Source: Streblospio benedicti (Eukaryota; Annelida; Polychaeta; Spionida; Spionidae). Taken from it: a DNA stretch of 64,000 nt. The position numbers and the translations under genes were made by a program. This document shows positions 10,921 to 23,124 of the stretch, piece by piece. Below the pieces are notes generated by a model that had not been told where the DNA came from, ran no database searches, and was given only the letters and a program-made list of their open reading frames with translations. The first letter of the stretch is position 1. Each line of letters begins with the position of its first letter. The stretch is from NCBI GenBank assembly GCA_019095985.1, contig JAGTTF010005776.1, positions 27,391 through 91,390 of the forward strand, written 5' to 3'.

Positions 10921-11640
10921 GATGGGATTCGTAAATGGTGAATGTTACACTGAATATATAATTCATGCATATATGTTCTGTATAATACCTGTATATACTT
11001 TTTGATTAGTTATAAAGTTATTAAATTAGCTCTTTTGTATTCTACTTTTCTTTACGTGGGAACTGCCTTGGGCAAACCTGTGACAATGCGTGTCTATATC
11101 GAAAAAATGTACATACATGTAGCCAATTCTTTGTAACCTGCAATTATGATGTGTGCATCTCAAAATGGGAACATCATACATTATTGCTTTTGTGTGTCTC
11201 TTTTATCTATAAACGAAATTGTCTCAAAACGAATTCGTTTTTTTAAAATTATTGGGCCTTTATGATTCATGTTCACATCGCCAAGGAGAACTGTTCTACT
11301 CTGTGTTTGTGTCATCTTGTTTTCTCATGTCCAATGTCTAAAACCATTGCTTTGATTATCATTTGCAATTTCCTTATTCTGTCAAATGAAATACCTAAAA
11401 TGAATGTTTGTTCTACATATTCAGCGTTTCTGTTTGCCAAGTTCATTGCCTAAAAACGAGTGTTTGTCTGATACATGCAGTATTTACATTTTATCTGATT
11501 CAATGCTTACTATCACTGCTTGTCAATACAATACAATGTTCCTGTTTATCGATTCCAGTGCCTAAAACCATTTTCATTAAGCCATTTTCACATTACGTGC
11601 GTCATTCGAATAACTGATCATTTGCATTACTTCCAGAATA
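10921..11640. other. intergenic, AT-rich
   Basis: A degenerate recurrence of short phrases around TGCCTAAAA and CATTGC is seen at 11320-11590, at intervals of roughly 100-120 bp. No coding frame is supported. Confidence 0.3.
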
Positions 11641-12292
11641 CATGTCTATATCTGTAAACAAACAAAGGGAGTCGGTCGGCGTACCCAGCTTGGTGACTGG
11701 GTCACGCTCTGTGCTGATTCGCGACGCCATGAGCCCAAAGCTCGGCGCGACACGGACGGCTGACTCCTAGAAGATGTTGGTTCCCTTACTACTCCTCGTT
11801 GTGTTAACTGGTACCCCACGTACAGGCCACCGTCCAGCGTACTGGGCGAGTGCCTGGTGACTAGCAAGCCGGGTTTCCGACGGGCCCCCCCACGGAAGGG
11901 GGACTTCGCACTGGTGCTGACACGCAATGATCAGGGCGTCCCCTTTACGAAGCCACGCAGTACCAGGCGCGGGAGGAGGGGGTTCGCCACCGGCTAGCCC
12001 CGTCAGATAAGTAAAGAAGGCCTATCCCCGAAGGAATAGGTTACCAGCCCCTACGTGCTATCCGACTAGCATCTACAAGGACACTGAGGCCCTAATGGCC
12101 AATCTCAGGACTGTAGTGTACTGAGTCCTTAATCCTACAGTGGACTTAAGAAGGCATAACAACAAGGTGTGTGTAACAAAGGGGATAATATACCTATAGT
12201 CCAGTGCAACTTACATACAACTACTTTATACTCTGCGAGGTTGCTGCAACCTCGCGCACTGGAGACCTACTGAGAACTAGTTTCGTTACACA
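11640..12292 (-). repeat. possible terminal repeat of the GC-rich element
   Basis: On the minus strand a purine run (TCTAGGGGAG, 12302-12293) is followed at once by TGTGTAACGAAAC. This is the layout of a polypurine tract beside an LTR start. A TATAAAG box lies near 12230. GC content falls sharply left of about 11640. No second copy is in the window, so the call rests on layout alone. A plus-strand TGTGTAACAAAGG at about 12167 mirrors the minus-strand start. Confidence 0.35.
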
Positions 12293-12299
12293 CTCCCCT

Positions 12300-15200
12300 A
12301 GATCCCATGGAGGTAGGACTACACCGCTTGTACGGGTATAGCCTACCTGCATGGGAACTACACATTAAACGAAACAGTGAAAAGTATCCAAAGTGTACAC
12401 GGCGCGGGCCAGCACTCTGGTCACGGCGACATCCTCTCTCCACTGACACTACATTGTTCGGGGGACTCCGACACTGCCAGCGGTTAAGTCCGCGAGCCAA
12501 CGCTACACTTGGGCGACACTGGTTGCGCACTTGGGCCATCTTTCACACTTGCCGCACCTGAGCACCTGAAAATATACAAAAGCAGAAACTCTCCCCCAAC
12601 GTCCACCTGGTGTATAAGTGAAACGCAGCAGGACTGTGGACACCGTTAAAATATAGGAGGGGGTAACAGGACCCGCGACTTATTAACAAAATGGAAGGGG
12701 AAATTTGGAAGAGGGCCGTACACAAGAAAAGGGCCAAACTACATGGAGGGGCTGCCGGCTACGATGTTGGATGGTGTACCGTGTAGAACGATTAGATTAC
12801 GGCAAGTGATACAAAAGCCACTGTAGGTTGGATAGCCCTTGGACTCAAAAGCCCAACTCCTACAGGGGGTGGTAACTGGCCCACCGCCTGTGAGGACAAC
12901 CCTTACTCCCTTGATGTCCCAGCCACCAAGATTTCGCCACTGTGCTGTCCGGCGTTGCTGGGCAAACCTGGCCAAAACTCAAAGGTGCTGCCTACCTGTC
13001 GTCCGAACATACCACCATCGACCCGTCGGTCGGCTTGATATGCCCCCTCCCCCACCCGAAGCATCTCTACTTCTTGACCAGCGGTATTCCAGACTTGGAC
13101 CCGCTGCTCTTGGAGGCACGAGCTTTCGCCCCTCTGCGGATGCCGACAGAACAGGATTCCGCTTCACTCGGCCGGTGGGTTCAACTTTGGGGCAGTCTTG
13201 TCGCCGCTTCCTGGTAAAACGCACAGGAACGACAGTTTGACCCCCAGTTTCAGACGCCATGTCCACGCCGCTACGGAGGTGGTCACACGATCGGGCCTAG
13301 ACCCCACCATTGCCCCCGACATTCCCAATTCGCTCTCGACATCCTCAGACCTCCTTCTCATTTTGACGGAGTCTGATGCGTTGCCAATGCTCTGGAACCG
13401 GTCATAACAACCGCCCAGCTCTTGTTCCAGGGTGGCGGACTGCAAAGTCACCTGTGGGCTGTCAGACCCTTGATCGCGATCTAACCTTAGAGTCGCGGGT
13501 TCTGCAGTGACAGGTCGAGCAGATTGTCCATCAACTCTCTAATGGTTGCCGACATCTCGCGAATGTGATCAGCATTCTTCGCGCCTTTGCCGATGCATGC
13601 GATCCATGTCGGCTGTCGTTGTTGCACGAACTCTATATATAACTTGGCCTCTTGCTGTGCAAGCGCCAACTGTTGTCGCAGTTGAGCATCTCCGCCCTGC
13701 CCCCCGTGTTTTGCTGGTCGACCACGATACAGGAAGTGGAGCGCTCTGGCGCAGCGAAGTTCATCGGGCCAGAGAGAGCTCTGCCGATGTGGTGCTGGGG
13801 TAGATGAGTGGCTAAAGTCTGCCGCATGAAATCCTCGAGCCCGGCAACCAACTGTCGCACACAGGTGTAGACAGCCAAGTGCACATCAAACTCGGGAACA
13901 GCTTTCTTTGTGGGCGGTGAGCATGTCGTCGCATTGGCGATCTCCCCACGCTGGTCATTCATCAGCTCCTGCCGCCTGGCCTGCCAGTCTGCTGCCTGAA
14001 AGTCGGCGGCCGCACCGCCGGCACGAACCAACTCCCTCGGACAACCACTGCAGCCCGCTTCACTCCGTGTGGCTCACACGCAAACTCACTTGTGGAATCA
14101 CGCATGACGCGTCGCCCTCAACGACGCCAACTCAGACGCCATTGGCTTAACTTCTTCCTTGGCCGTGAGTTCCTTTGGCGGATGGCCTGAACTTCCACGG
14201 TAAGTTGTTTGCAGCTGTTTTGCAAAGCCTCTAGCTCCGCTTTTTGCAGCGTGTTGTGCTCCCCTCCGAACATCATCCCTTTTATGAGCAGACGATCGAT
14301 TTCCCTCCTTGTAGTCATCGCCTCTTTTTGTTTGCGTGAGGAGCTGTTGGTCGAGACCAATGCAATCCTGAGCCCACTTGGTCCTCCTTCGTAAGCGGCC
14401 TGTCCAGTTCGTAGTGCTCACTCACGAAGAGCCGCTAACTCCTCTTCAGCCTTTTGTGTGCGACATAACCAAGTGTCGCGGTCGTGACTTGGAGTGACCC
14501 GCGATGGAAGGCTTCTTCCCTCCGCCAGGTGTCGGGCTGATGCTTGTCGATTCGGAGCGACCGTGCTTCTGTGCGACGCCACTCTTCCCCCAGCACCTCG
14601 CCCACCACACTGACCCCATCGAGACGGACGTGATGGAGGAGGGGTGGTGTGCCGGTGCCGGCAGTACCCGTGGACGGATACTGCGACGTGCTGGTGACAG
14701 TAGCCGCAGGAGATTTCTTCTGTGTCAGACTCATTGTGGGGTCGGCGAGGGGCAGAAAGCCCCTTCACTGACTTGAAGAGGGCCACCATCACACTATGCC
14801 GCGCAGGCACCGGTGCGGACACAGGCTCGGTAGCTCGGGTTGCAGCGGCCTTCTTTTCGCTGGACTCTTCGATAGCAAAGAAGCCGCCTTTGTTGGTGTG
14901 CAAATCGGTTGAGATGCTGCCATCTCGCTGTACCAGCTTGGCCTGTTAGGGACTGTCACCACAGACGAGCTGAGAACAGACTTCCAACGGGTGAAGTCTT
15001 CTCGGCACAACCTGAGCCATTTTTCGTGCATGCTGTCCCAGAGTGGCTGCTTGTCCATATCCACATCACGGAGATGAAATCCCACGATGATTCTCACCAG
15101 CTTCGCATCGGGAAACCAGTTCTTGCAGCCGATGACTTGGGAAGCCTGACATGAGACACATAGATGCTCATGAACTCGAGCACTAGTTGCTGAGCGACCG

Positions 15201-16560
15201 AGCGAGGTGAGCTAATGTCCCCCAACCAGCAATCCTCATCATCCCCTCACTTTAGTGTCTTTATTCTTGGAACGCTGACGAGCCTTCTTGCACACTTCGA
15301 GAAATTCCGCTTTCTTTAGGTCGACCTCATTCATGTGTTCATCGACCATGTGTTGAACAGCTGCTGTCAGAGACGGAAACATAGCGTTCTGACAAGTCGA
15401 TGGCAGCATCTCCACCGCCATTCCGCTGCAGCAAGGGGCGGAGAAACAACATCCCCCCCTTCATGTGTAAATGAGCCCAGTGCTCAATAACGCACTCGAA
15501 CCCATCCCATCCATGCCCCCGTTGAGACTGAGTACGTGGTGCATACACAAGTGCCGCCCAGCTTTTTGCGCAGTTGTCGGGTCGCCTAACCAAATGTTGA
15601 CGATCCCGAGTCAGCATGGCTTGTGGTTGAGGCTGAGCAAACTTGTTGTCTGCATCCATGGCTGCGCAAGGCTCGCATGGACACCTCATCCCAGCTTTCA
15701 GATACGCCACGAACAAAAGACGAACGCCTTTCGTGCATGAGCTTATCCACTCGGAGTCGGGCCACGGAGAATGTCACCAGGAACTAATTTGGGAAAGGCA
15801 GTGTGACCTGACTGGTTCACCACCTTCCCTACTGAGCGCCATCGCAACTCAGGTTTCTGATCTCACGAGCGAAAAATCGTTGGGAGTCCATGCCAACCAC
15901 TGAGGTGGCCACACGCGCCTCCAGCCCGGCCCCCGAGACCCCTCGTATGGAGTGCTGCAGCAACCCGGTGATGTGGTCCGCCAAGAAACGGACGCCTTCC
16001 CTCGGGGTGATCCCCTACATATCTGTTGGCATACAACACCTGCCGTGTGTATGGCTCAGCAAAGAACGCCGCTCTTCTCGCCTCGGTTGGTTCATGAGTG
16101 GAGGGAGGGGTCATGACGCTCGCCACCCACCGCTACCCACGGGGCTTTCGACCCGTCAGGCTTAGGTGGAGTGGACGCCAAGTCACCCCCTGTTCCTCGT
16201 CCTCTGCCTGCTGTACCTCGTCCGCCCACACCCATCTACGAGGAGGCTCTACACCTCCCCTGGTCAGCGCCGACGCCCTGCCGCCAGCAGCCCGCCATCA
16301 GCCACAGTCAAAACTGCCCCGCTGTCCTCCACTATGCGCCAAGGTGATATGTGCCATAAGCACCTCATCGGGCTTCAGCATCCTGCACACCTTCCATCGG
16401 CAGGTTGACTGCATTGCTGACCCCCAACTCTTTCTTCAAGAATTGTGGAAGTGGGCCGCGACCCACCCCGGTTGCTTCATCAGGGCCTAGGTCAGCCATC
16501 GCGACTGCCCCAGTCCCCTATGCTATCTTCCGCGCCAATGCGATCCCCAGGACCCTACCC
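12300..16560 (-). mobile_element. unclassified GC-rich element, minus-strand coding remnants
   Basis: This block is much richer in GC than both flanks. Minus-strand frames carry protein-like segments. There is a Cys-rich MRCPCEPCAAMDADNKF segment near 15690, a basic/Trp segment (MDKQPLWDSMHEKWLRLC) near 15050, a Glu/Gln helical stretch near 14200 (HNTLQKAELEALQNSC), and MALAQQEAKLYIEFVQQRQP near 13660. A possible start, MADLGPDEATGVG, lies near 16490. None matches a family I can name, and no RT or integrase motif is seen. The helical and Cys-rich parts would fit a gag-like region of an LTR element. It is treated as a broken fossil with several interruptions. Plus-strand open frames in the block are shadows. 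Confidence 0.4.
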
Positions 16561-16754
16561 AAGTAGGCAACAAACTAGATTAAAAATGGACGAAAGCCGC
16601 AACAATCTGAAAAATGTGCAACAAAATACAGCAAACCAAGAAAATCGCCGAATGGAATATCGGTGACAAAATATGCATCATCCCTTACTTATATTTTCGT
16701 AAGATAAATATTACTTGTGAGTCATAAATATTATGTGATCTATGGTGAACGTAG
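16561..16754. other. border of the GC-rich block
   Basis: Composition returns to AT-rich here. No gene or repeat partner was found. Confidence 0.3.
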
Positions 16755-16935
16755 ATCAGTAGGATTATGGATATATTTGTCTAGAAATTTGGTTATGGCT
16801 GATGAAGTTTTTTCACCTTATGGAAAAATGTCCTCTACATATAATTCTAAGAAATTGAGTCTTAATTAAGGGAACTGAGGGCGGAATAAACGTTTGTTGC
16901 TAAATTTCGAGGGCGTGAGGCCACCATCTAGTTTT
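16755..16935. repeat. interspersed repeat R, copy 1
   Basis: TTTGTCTAGAAATTTGGTTA, TCTACATATAATTCTAAGAA and TTGCTAAATTTCGAGGG are shared with 41245-41410, and the first part also with 39170-39290. All copies share one orientation. It lies at the truncated 3' edge of the BEL/Pao fossil. Confidence 0.7.
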
Positions 16936-17683
16936 AATTGCTTCATTGTAATATTGCACAGCTTCATCAGTATGATATGATCCGGAAATAACATTGTCCA
17001 TATAGATGTTTCTTTTCAGGACACTGCTAATTGAGGAGTTGTATTTATCAAGGTGGTTGTCGAGAGTAGCTAAAAGCATAAATGGTGATGATACAGTTCC
17101 AAATGGCACAACTTTAAATTTGTATGTGATGGATGGACTGTTGGGATCCATCTTGTCTTGCAACCAAAGAAATTTTGTGAACTTTTTGATCTTCTTCACA
17201 AAGTTGGATATTCAGAAATGCTTTTTCAATATCGCTACAACAACCTACTGGCTTAGTGCTAAATCTAAGAAGTATGGCACCAAGATCATTTAGCAGAGAT
17301 GGACTCGGTTCAAGGCAATCATTGAGACTTACCTTTTCTGAAGATTTACATGACGCATCATACACAATTCTTATAGGTGTACTACTTTTTTTTTTTTTGA
17401 CTGGGTGATGTGGTAGATAATGCCCTTCGTTTGTATCATCTTCAATTACTTCACAAATAAAGTTGCGTTTGATTTGGTCAGTAATAATTAAATCATATTG
17501 GTCACGAGTTTGTTGATCAAGCCTTTTAACCATTGAACGAGTTCTATTGTATGCAATTCTGTAGTTGGATGGTAAATCTGGATGGTCTATTTTCCATGGG
17601 AAAGAAGCAATGTATTTACCATTACTCTGTGTCAAGCAACTGGTTTTATATGATGCTAAAAATATTCTGAATTTGGAGAACAC
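16900..17683 (-). pseudogene. BEL/Pao reverse transcriptase part
   Basis: Typical Pao-family RT phrases are seen: IRIVYDASCKSSEKVSLND, then LNDLGAILLRFSTKPVGCC, SDIEKAFLNIQL and VVPFGTVSSPFMLLATL. The DASCKS and SDIEKAFLNIQL motifs belong to the N-terminal half and first catalytic Asp region of BEL/Pao RT. The enzyme copies element RNA into DNA in cytoplasmic particles. It follows the protease-like region on the same strand. Fossil and incomplete. Confidence 0.8.
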
Positions 17684-18219
17684 TCATCTTCATTTTTTAT
17701 TCCTAATGTTTCTAGATCCCAAAATGTTTTTCCAATAGTCTCTTCAAATTCATGATTTGTTAAACAATTCAAAATTGTGACAAGAGCAGGTGTAGTGACT
17801 GTTTGAGCATTATTTGTAGGGGTTGGACCAGAGAGTAGATAACCAAATTTAGATGAGACTGCGACTGGTGCAAAATTATTACCATGGGGTCGAATGATGT
17901 CATCTTCAACTATTGACCAATAGTAATCGGAACCAATTAAAACTTCAATTTCCATGTACTCTGTGAGAGGGTTTTCAGCGAGTTGATTTTTTATGCATTT
18001 GATATGAGGCATTTCATCAATCTTTACAAAGCTTGGAGTTTTGATTGGAGTTGCAATTTTATCAATTATGAGAACTTTAATGGCAATCTCTTCACCCTTA
18101 ACAGTTTGCAGTTTTAGTGTAGTCGTTTCAATTTTCCTAATGGAGTCAAATTTTCCACCAAATGCAGAAAGATTTATTATTTCACTAGATTCTGTAATCA
18201 AATTCAACTTTTTTAGCAC
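17656..18219 (-). pseudogene. BEL/Pao protease-like and linker region
   Basis: The segment contains INLSAFGGKFDSIRKIETT, VLIGSDYYWSIVEDD and SSKFGYLLSGPTP. These match the retropepsin-like domain and the connector that precedes RT in Pao-type elements; VLIGSDYYW is a hallmark phrase. The catalytic DEGA-type motif (ILDEGAMRSFI) sits at the end of the upstream frame near 18250. The role is cleavage of the polyprotein in the particle. It lies between the zinc-knuckle region and RT. Fossil. Confidence 0.75.
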
Positions 18220-18752
18220 ACACGGTAGTGATGAATGATCTCATGGCGCCTTCATCCAAAATTACATTAATTTTAACTTTGAGATCATTTGATGCATTCT
18301 TTGCATTTACTGAAGCAGTTTTAAGAAGTGCAGGTCCCGGAGCATTTGTGAGCATTCCATGTACTGTATTATCAGGAGCATTTACAGAGGGTTCTTTAGT
18401 TTTGTTGTTGGTTGATTTACTTGGATTACATATAGCTGTATGATGTTTTCTACTACACTTTCTACACCTATTTAGTGATTTACAGTCTTTTGACAAATGA
18501 TTACCAAAACAGTTAAAACATCGTCTCTTTTTGTTTAATAATTTGAAAACGTTCGCCTATATTCGTCGCAATATTACAGGAAGTTGATGGATGATCATTG
18601 GAGCAAAATATACATTTGACAGTTTTTTTCTCAGACCTTTGGGTACTGTTTGAGACCAATATCGGTACGGGTTTCACTATTCGATGGATTTTCACAGCTT
18701 TTTTGTGTTGACATGCACAATGATTTGTGATAAAGGCTGCAGGGTGACACAT
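18185..18752 (-). pseudogene. BEL/Pao gag zinc-knuckle region
   Basis: Two Cys/His clusters lie in neighbouring frames: CIFCSNDHPSTSC near 18610 and CRKCSRKHHTAIC near 18450. Paired CX2C..H..C knuckles before the protease are typical of BEL/Pao gag and bind element RNA during packaging. The last residues carry the ILDEGAMRSF aspartic-protease motif. Fossil. Confidence 0.75.
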
Positions 18753-19012
18753 GGAGTGTGTTCTTCATTCATGGATAAACTGGTTTCACCTACTTGCATC
18801 ACGTCTATTTCCTTTTAAGAGATATTTTAAGCTTTTAGGGTCCAAACAGATGACCCATTCATGAATTGACACACACTAGGCGGAATCTTTCCAGTATCAA
18901 TGGCACTAAAAAGATCTTCAATACTATTTTCTGATGTACCAAGGCTGATAAACCACGAAGGTTACTCTCAAGACTTAAGTTCCCAAAGGGCCTTCATGTG
19001 CAGTTTTTAATC

Positions 19013-20165
19013 TTTTTCAGGACGGCCATATTGTTACCTGCGCCGCCAACGGCAGAGCAGGTCTAGGGAACCTCTCACCCATCCGTCCGTCTGTCCTTCC
19101 GTCCGTCCGTCCTTCCGTCCGTCCGTACTTTAAAGCTTGTCATCGCTTACCTCCTAAACGACTCAACATACAGCAATGAAACTTGGTATATAGCAAGAAC
19201 ATCATACGGAGATGTGCATATTGACAGGGAATTTTGATTCTCAAATTTTTATGGGAGTTACGCCCTTTTGAAATTAGAAATTGTGTGCATCTTATACTAA
19301 TAGCTTGTACAAAGCTTGTCTCTGCTACTACTAACGTGAGCAACCCAACATAAACATGTAACTCCTTAGGGAGGGTGGGGGTGTTTGGGGGCTTTGTGAG
19401 GGTGTTGGGTTTAGTGTGAGGGTGCCCTGGGAGCGCCCAGTGGGTAGCCCCTCAGCCAGGAAATAAAAACGCTGGGGTTTGGGGGTTTACCTTCCCCATA
19501 ATAACACATTGAGAAATAATTAAAAAAAAATTGTCATAACGTCCTCCTGCCTATGATACTGTTATCAACTAAAGAGAGGCTGCCATAGTTGGGTTTAGTT
19601 GAGGGTGCTGTGGGAACCGTGGTAACTCCTCAGCCTTATGAAATAAAAAAAACCCGGGTTTGGGGGCTACCTTCCCCATAATAACATTAAGAAATAATTA
19701 AAAAACAATGGTCATAATGTCCTCCTGCCTATGATGCTGCTATCAACTAAAGAGAGGTGGTCTTCTTTATATTTTAAACACTAAATGTGCTTCCTGAATG
19801 ACTGTCCTGTTGAACATGAGAACATTATGTATAAATTCTAATTTCAATATAATAGCAGTGAGTAGCTAACATATGCATTTATCTATCTCTGGTAGTTATG
19901 TCTCTTTGAATTTAGAAATGTTGTGCTTCTTATTAGCAGGGATATTATATTCTACAATTTTTATAGCAGTTATGCCTCTTTAGTCAGACTTTGAACTGAG
20001 GAATTTTTTGCCTCCTATACTAATAGCTTGTCTCTGCTACTCCTCTTATACTACCAATATAGAGCAATGAAACTTGGTTTATAAACAAGAACTTCATATG
20101 TAGATGCATATTCATAGGAATTCCTATTACGCGTGACGCAGGTCCAGACATCGTTAGGTCCTGCT
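19013..20165. repeat. composite repeat inserted in the BEL/Pao gag
   Basis: This segment interrupts the gag region. It starts with a GC-rich piece (ACCTGCGCCGCCAACGGCAG), then a (CCGT)n run at 19081-19127, then a body with AGCAATGAAACTTGG that recurs at about 20065. A tandem pair of about 165-180 bp lies inside (19490-19575 and 19660-19757, both holding CTATCAACTAAAGAGAGG or a close variant). A right-hand ACGCAGGTCCAGACATCGTT piece ends it. No transposase is seen. Confidence 0.55.
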
Positions 20166-20318
20166 TGTTGTTAGAATTTCAATTGCACTGTTATAATTAG
20201 CATCTGTGTTGGAGACCTTCGATAGCAAGAAGAGCCTCACCTTGCAATTGCGAACGAATATTGAAATTTTTGCACATTACCTAGAGAGGAGTTATTGGCA
20301 ATTGCAGCTTTGAATGAG

Positions 20319-20779
20319 TCATAAAAAAGGCATCCATTCTACTGTGTTACCACTAAACATGCTGAGTTGTAACTTAGGGAGGTACACATTTTTTCTGAGT
20401 TGTGCCAGCTGAGGTTTGACTTTGATTGTTAGAACTGGACGCATTTCTTGGAACAGTGGTGTGACGGTCACCCAGCGTTTACTAAGGGTGTACTTCTCTT
20501 GAATATCAGACATAATTTTTCAAATTCGTCTACAGTATTTTCAATGTCTTCAGTTTTTTGTTACTTTTAAAATTTCATCATGTGTTTTTGGATTTGGTGT
20601 ATTTTCGACAGTAATGTTTCCGTTTTAGCAACTTTAATATCAAGCTTGGAAATCTTATCATTTTCGTTTAAAGCATCTGTTTCAAATTCATGTATACTTT
20701 CATTAATTTTACTCACGACTTTGTGTATATGGGTTTGAGGTTGCGGTTTGTGGCTCCAATCTTGTGGGTAGAAGAACAT
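20319..20779 (-). pseudogene. BEL/Pao gag N-terminal region
   Basis: The segment YLPKLQLSMFSGNTVEW is the phrase that opens the conserved gag domain of BEL/Pao elements (usual form LPKL.L..F.G....W). Upstream, a helical segment rich in Lys, Glu and Ile fits the coiled-coil N-terminus of that gag. The protein builds the particle. It is separated from the zinc knuckles by the inserted repeat at 19013-20165. Fossil. Confidence 0.75.
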
Positions 20780-20972
20780 TAAAACATTGAGAGAAGAAGG
20801 CTTTTATTTCATGACGACGTGTTCGTGTCCGTGTCCAACAAGCAATTGAATCAATATGAAATCAGTATAAGAGCATTCATGCATTACATAACATCAATAA
20901 ATATAGTAAACAGAGAAACGCATGACTGGTCTATACACAGCGTTTGACACACAAGTTAAGAGTCCCGACAAT

Positions 20973-21758
20973 AATTCCAATAAATGACTTCTATGTTGTT
21001 TGGTTTGTTTATCAATAGGTTGGTGTCTTCATACCTTCAAATTGTCAATATTGGCTTTGAAACAGAATATTGGTTTAGCAAGATAGTTTCCAACATGCTT
21101 GATGTGATATGTGTTAATGATCGGCTAAAATGATGAAAACCATAGATTTCTGATTGTTAACTTGTAATAACCAAAAGTATTTTGATACCATCATATGACA
21201 ATATAATACCAATATAATTCCAACAAATGACTTCTATGTTGTTTGGTTGGTTTATCAATAGGTTGAGTCTTTATACCTTCGAATTGTCAATATTGGCTCT
21301 GAAATTTCAAAGAATCAACTTTCCTATTGAATATCATCAAAAATTCCTATTTTTAAACATAAAATACATTGTTTTTCAGTCAAAAAAGCTTACAATATAT
21401 CTAATTTGGAAAATAAAAGAATTTTTCTTAGAACCAGTGAATATTGGTTTAGCAAAATAGTTTCCAACATGCTTAATGTGATATGTGTTAATGATCGGCT
21501 AAAACGATGAAAACCATAGATTTCTTATTGTTAACTTGTAATAACCAAAGTATTTTGATATTATCATATGACAATATATTACCAATTATATATAATTCCA
21601 ATAAATGACTTCTATGTTGTTTGGTTTGTTTATCAATAGGTTGGTGTCTTCATACCTTCAAATTGTCAATATTGGCTTTGGAATTTCAAAGAATCAACTT
21701 TCCTATTGAATATCATCAAAAATTCCTATGTTTAAACATAAAATACATTGTTTTTCAT
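20973..21758. repeat. tandem array, unit about 378 bp
   Basis: Units start at 20973, 21216 and 21594, each with AATTCCAA(T/C)AAATGACTTC. The first unit lacks about 140 bp present in the second; the third is cut off at about 21758. Units are very similar, so the array is young. No coding frame is conserved between units. Confidence 0.85.
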
Positions 21759-23124
21759 ATGTAAATCTAACTAAATCCACAATTTATTGTTTCATGAAAT
21801 GCTCAAGGCATCTAAGTATTATTTTCTACAGAAAACATTCATTCATCTTCAACATTTTATTTATTATAGCCATTATAATGGACATAATCTTAAATTTTGA
21901 TTTTCGGGCAGCCATTTTGAAAAAGGGCGGCCATCTTGGATTAGAGGGGTGATCTCACTTGTGTCTTTGGATAAATCTTAACTTTGGACCCTTATGTACA
22001 TTTGTGCCAAAGGAAATGCTTGTACTATGAAACGAAGTTCCAGGCCATTTTTATTACCTTCCTCTCTACTAAAAGACGTCTTGTTTTTTCATAACGCCCT
22101 TTACATTGAAAGCAGTGATTCATAAAGAGCAAGATTGTCATTCATGCATTGCCAACTCCCATCATTATTTTAACCCTTTCATTGACAATGTTGTTATATG
22201 ACCAGAGTGATAATGTCCGTGGGCGTGCATTGGGAGTCAACTTATGTTCTTGTCTATTCATTTCATACATATGTCGATAAACCTTTAATGACTTAATTGC
22301 ATGTGATGCATTGTATTCCAAAATAAAGAAAGGGAAAGGGGAGACAATCGTCTTATGTGCTACTCATCCTTGTCATCGGGTTTTGTTTGGCATAAATTAG
22401 CGGCTATAGTGTCTCTCTAATGCCAGGGACAGTGGGAATGCAATTTCTGTACATGTTTGAGGCGAGAAATATGTACTGGCTGATCCAGGTTTTTTCTGAA
22501 AATGGTTCCTGCAATTTTACAGTAGTATTGTTATCAAATACCTCTATGCATAAGTGTATACTGAAAGTCGCGCCTAATTTATGTCTAAAACCCGAATCTG
22601 CCATTAAAGGCTTTTTGAGCATGATCATTGTGCCGGAGTAATTTGCTTTTTCATGTTTAGGTTTATCATTCTGTCTATCCGTTTGCTGTCTCATTCTAAT
22701 AAATCTATCGAAATATTCCCTAACCTTGTGGGCGAGTAAGTGTTGTTCTTGTACATATCTGGCCTATTAGTCACAGCAATCGATCTTGAAGGTAAATCCA
22801 ATGGGCCTGGAAATCTCATTTGACGTCAGAGGAATAATATACTTGGTGTTATGCCCGATTCATCAATAGTGTACAATTCCATGTGAATGCTATTTGAGGT
22901 AAATAACTAGACCAATTAGATTGATCATTCCTGGCCAGGCACCTAATGGCGTCTACCAGACATGCATTAAACCTTTATACTATACCATGTGCTATGGTAG
23001 TATAAGCTTGTGACATTAAGTGTTTTGCTCCAATCATGTGGTTTAGATGCGCCATAATTTTTTGCATGGTCACTTCATAAGGTTGAAAAACAACCATAAG
23101 GCAAATTTTTTTTATTCCATACCT
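21759..23124. other. intergenic, mostly unrecognised
   Basis: No coding frame shows a family motif. A near-perfect hairpin (arms ATACTATACCAT / ATGGTAGTAT) lies at about 22978-23008. The rest is ordinary AT-rich sequence with no partner in the window. Confidence 0.35.

Larger units (their letters stand above)
16900..20790 (-). mobile_element. BEL/Pao LTR retrotransposon fossil (gag, protease, RT; 3' part absent)
   Basis: The minus-strand order of parts from 20790 to 16900 is gag, zinc knuckles, aspartic protease-like region and RT, which is the BEL/Pao plan. RNase H, integrase and LTRs are not seen. The right part is split by a later insertion at about 19013-20165. It is a broken fossil with several interruptions and looks old. 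The 3' side ends against repeat R. Confidence 0.75.

Noticed and set aside
12839-13240. Plus-strand frames in the GC-rich block, up to 133 codons
   Set aside because: GC-rich DNA gives long chance frames, and the minus strand has the more protein-like segments.
20973-21758. CRISPR-like regular repeats
   Set aside because: Units are about 378 bp with no spacers, in animal DNA; plain tandem repeats.
22404-22694. 96-codon minus-strand frame
   Set aside because: Opposite frames of similar length exist and no family wording is seen.
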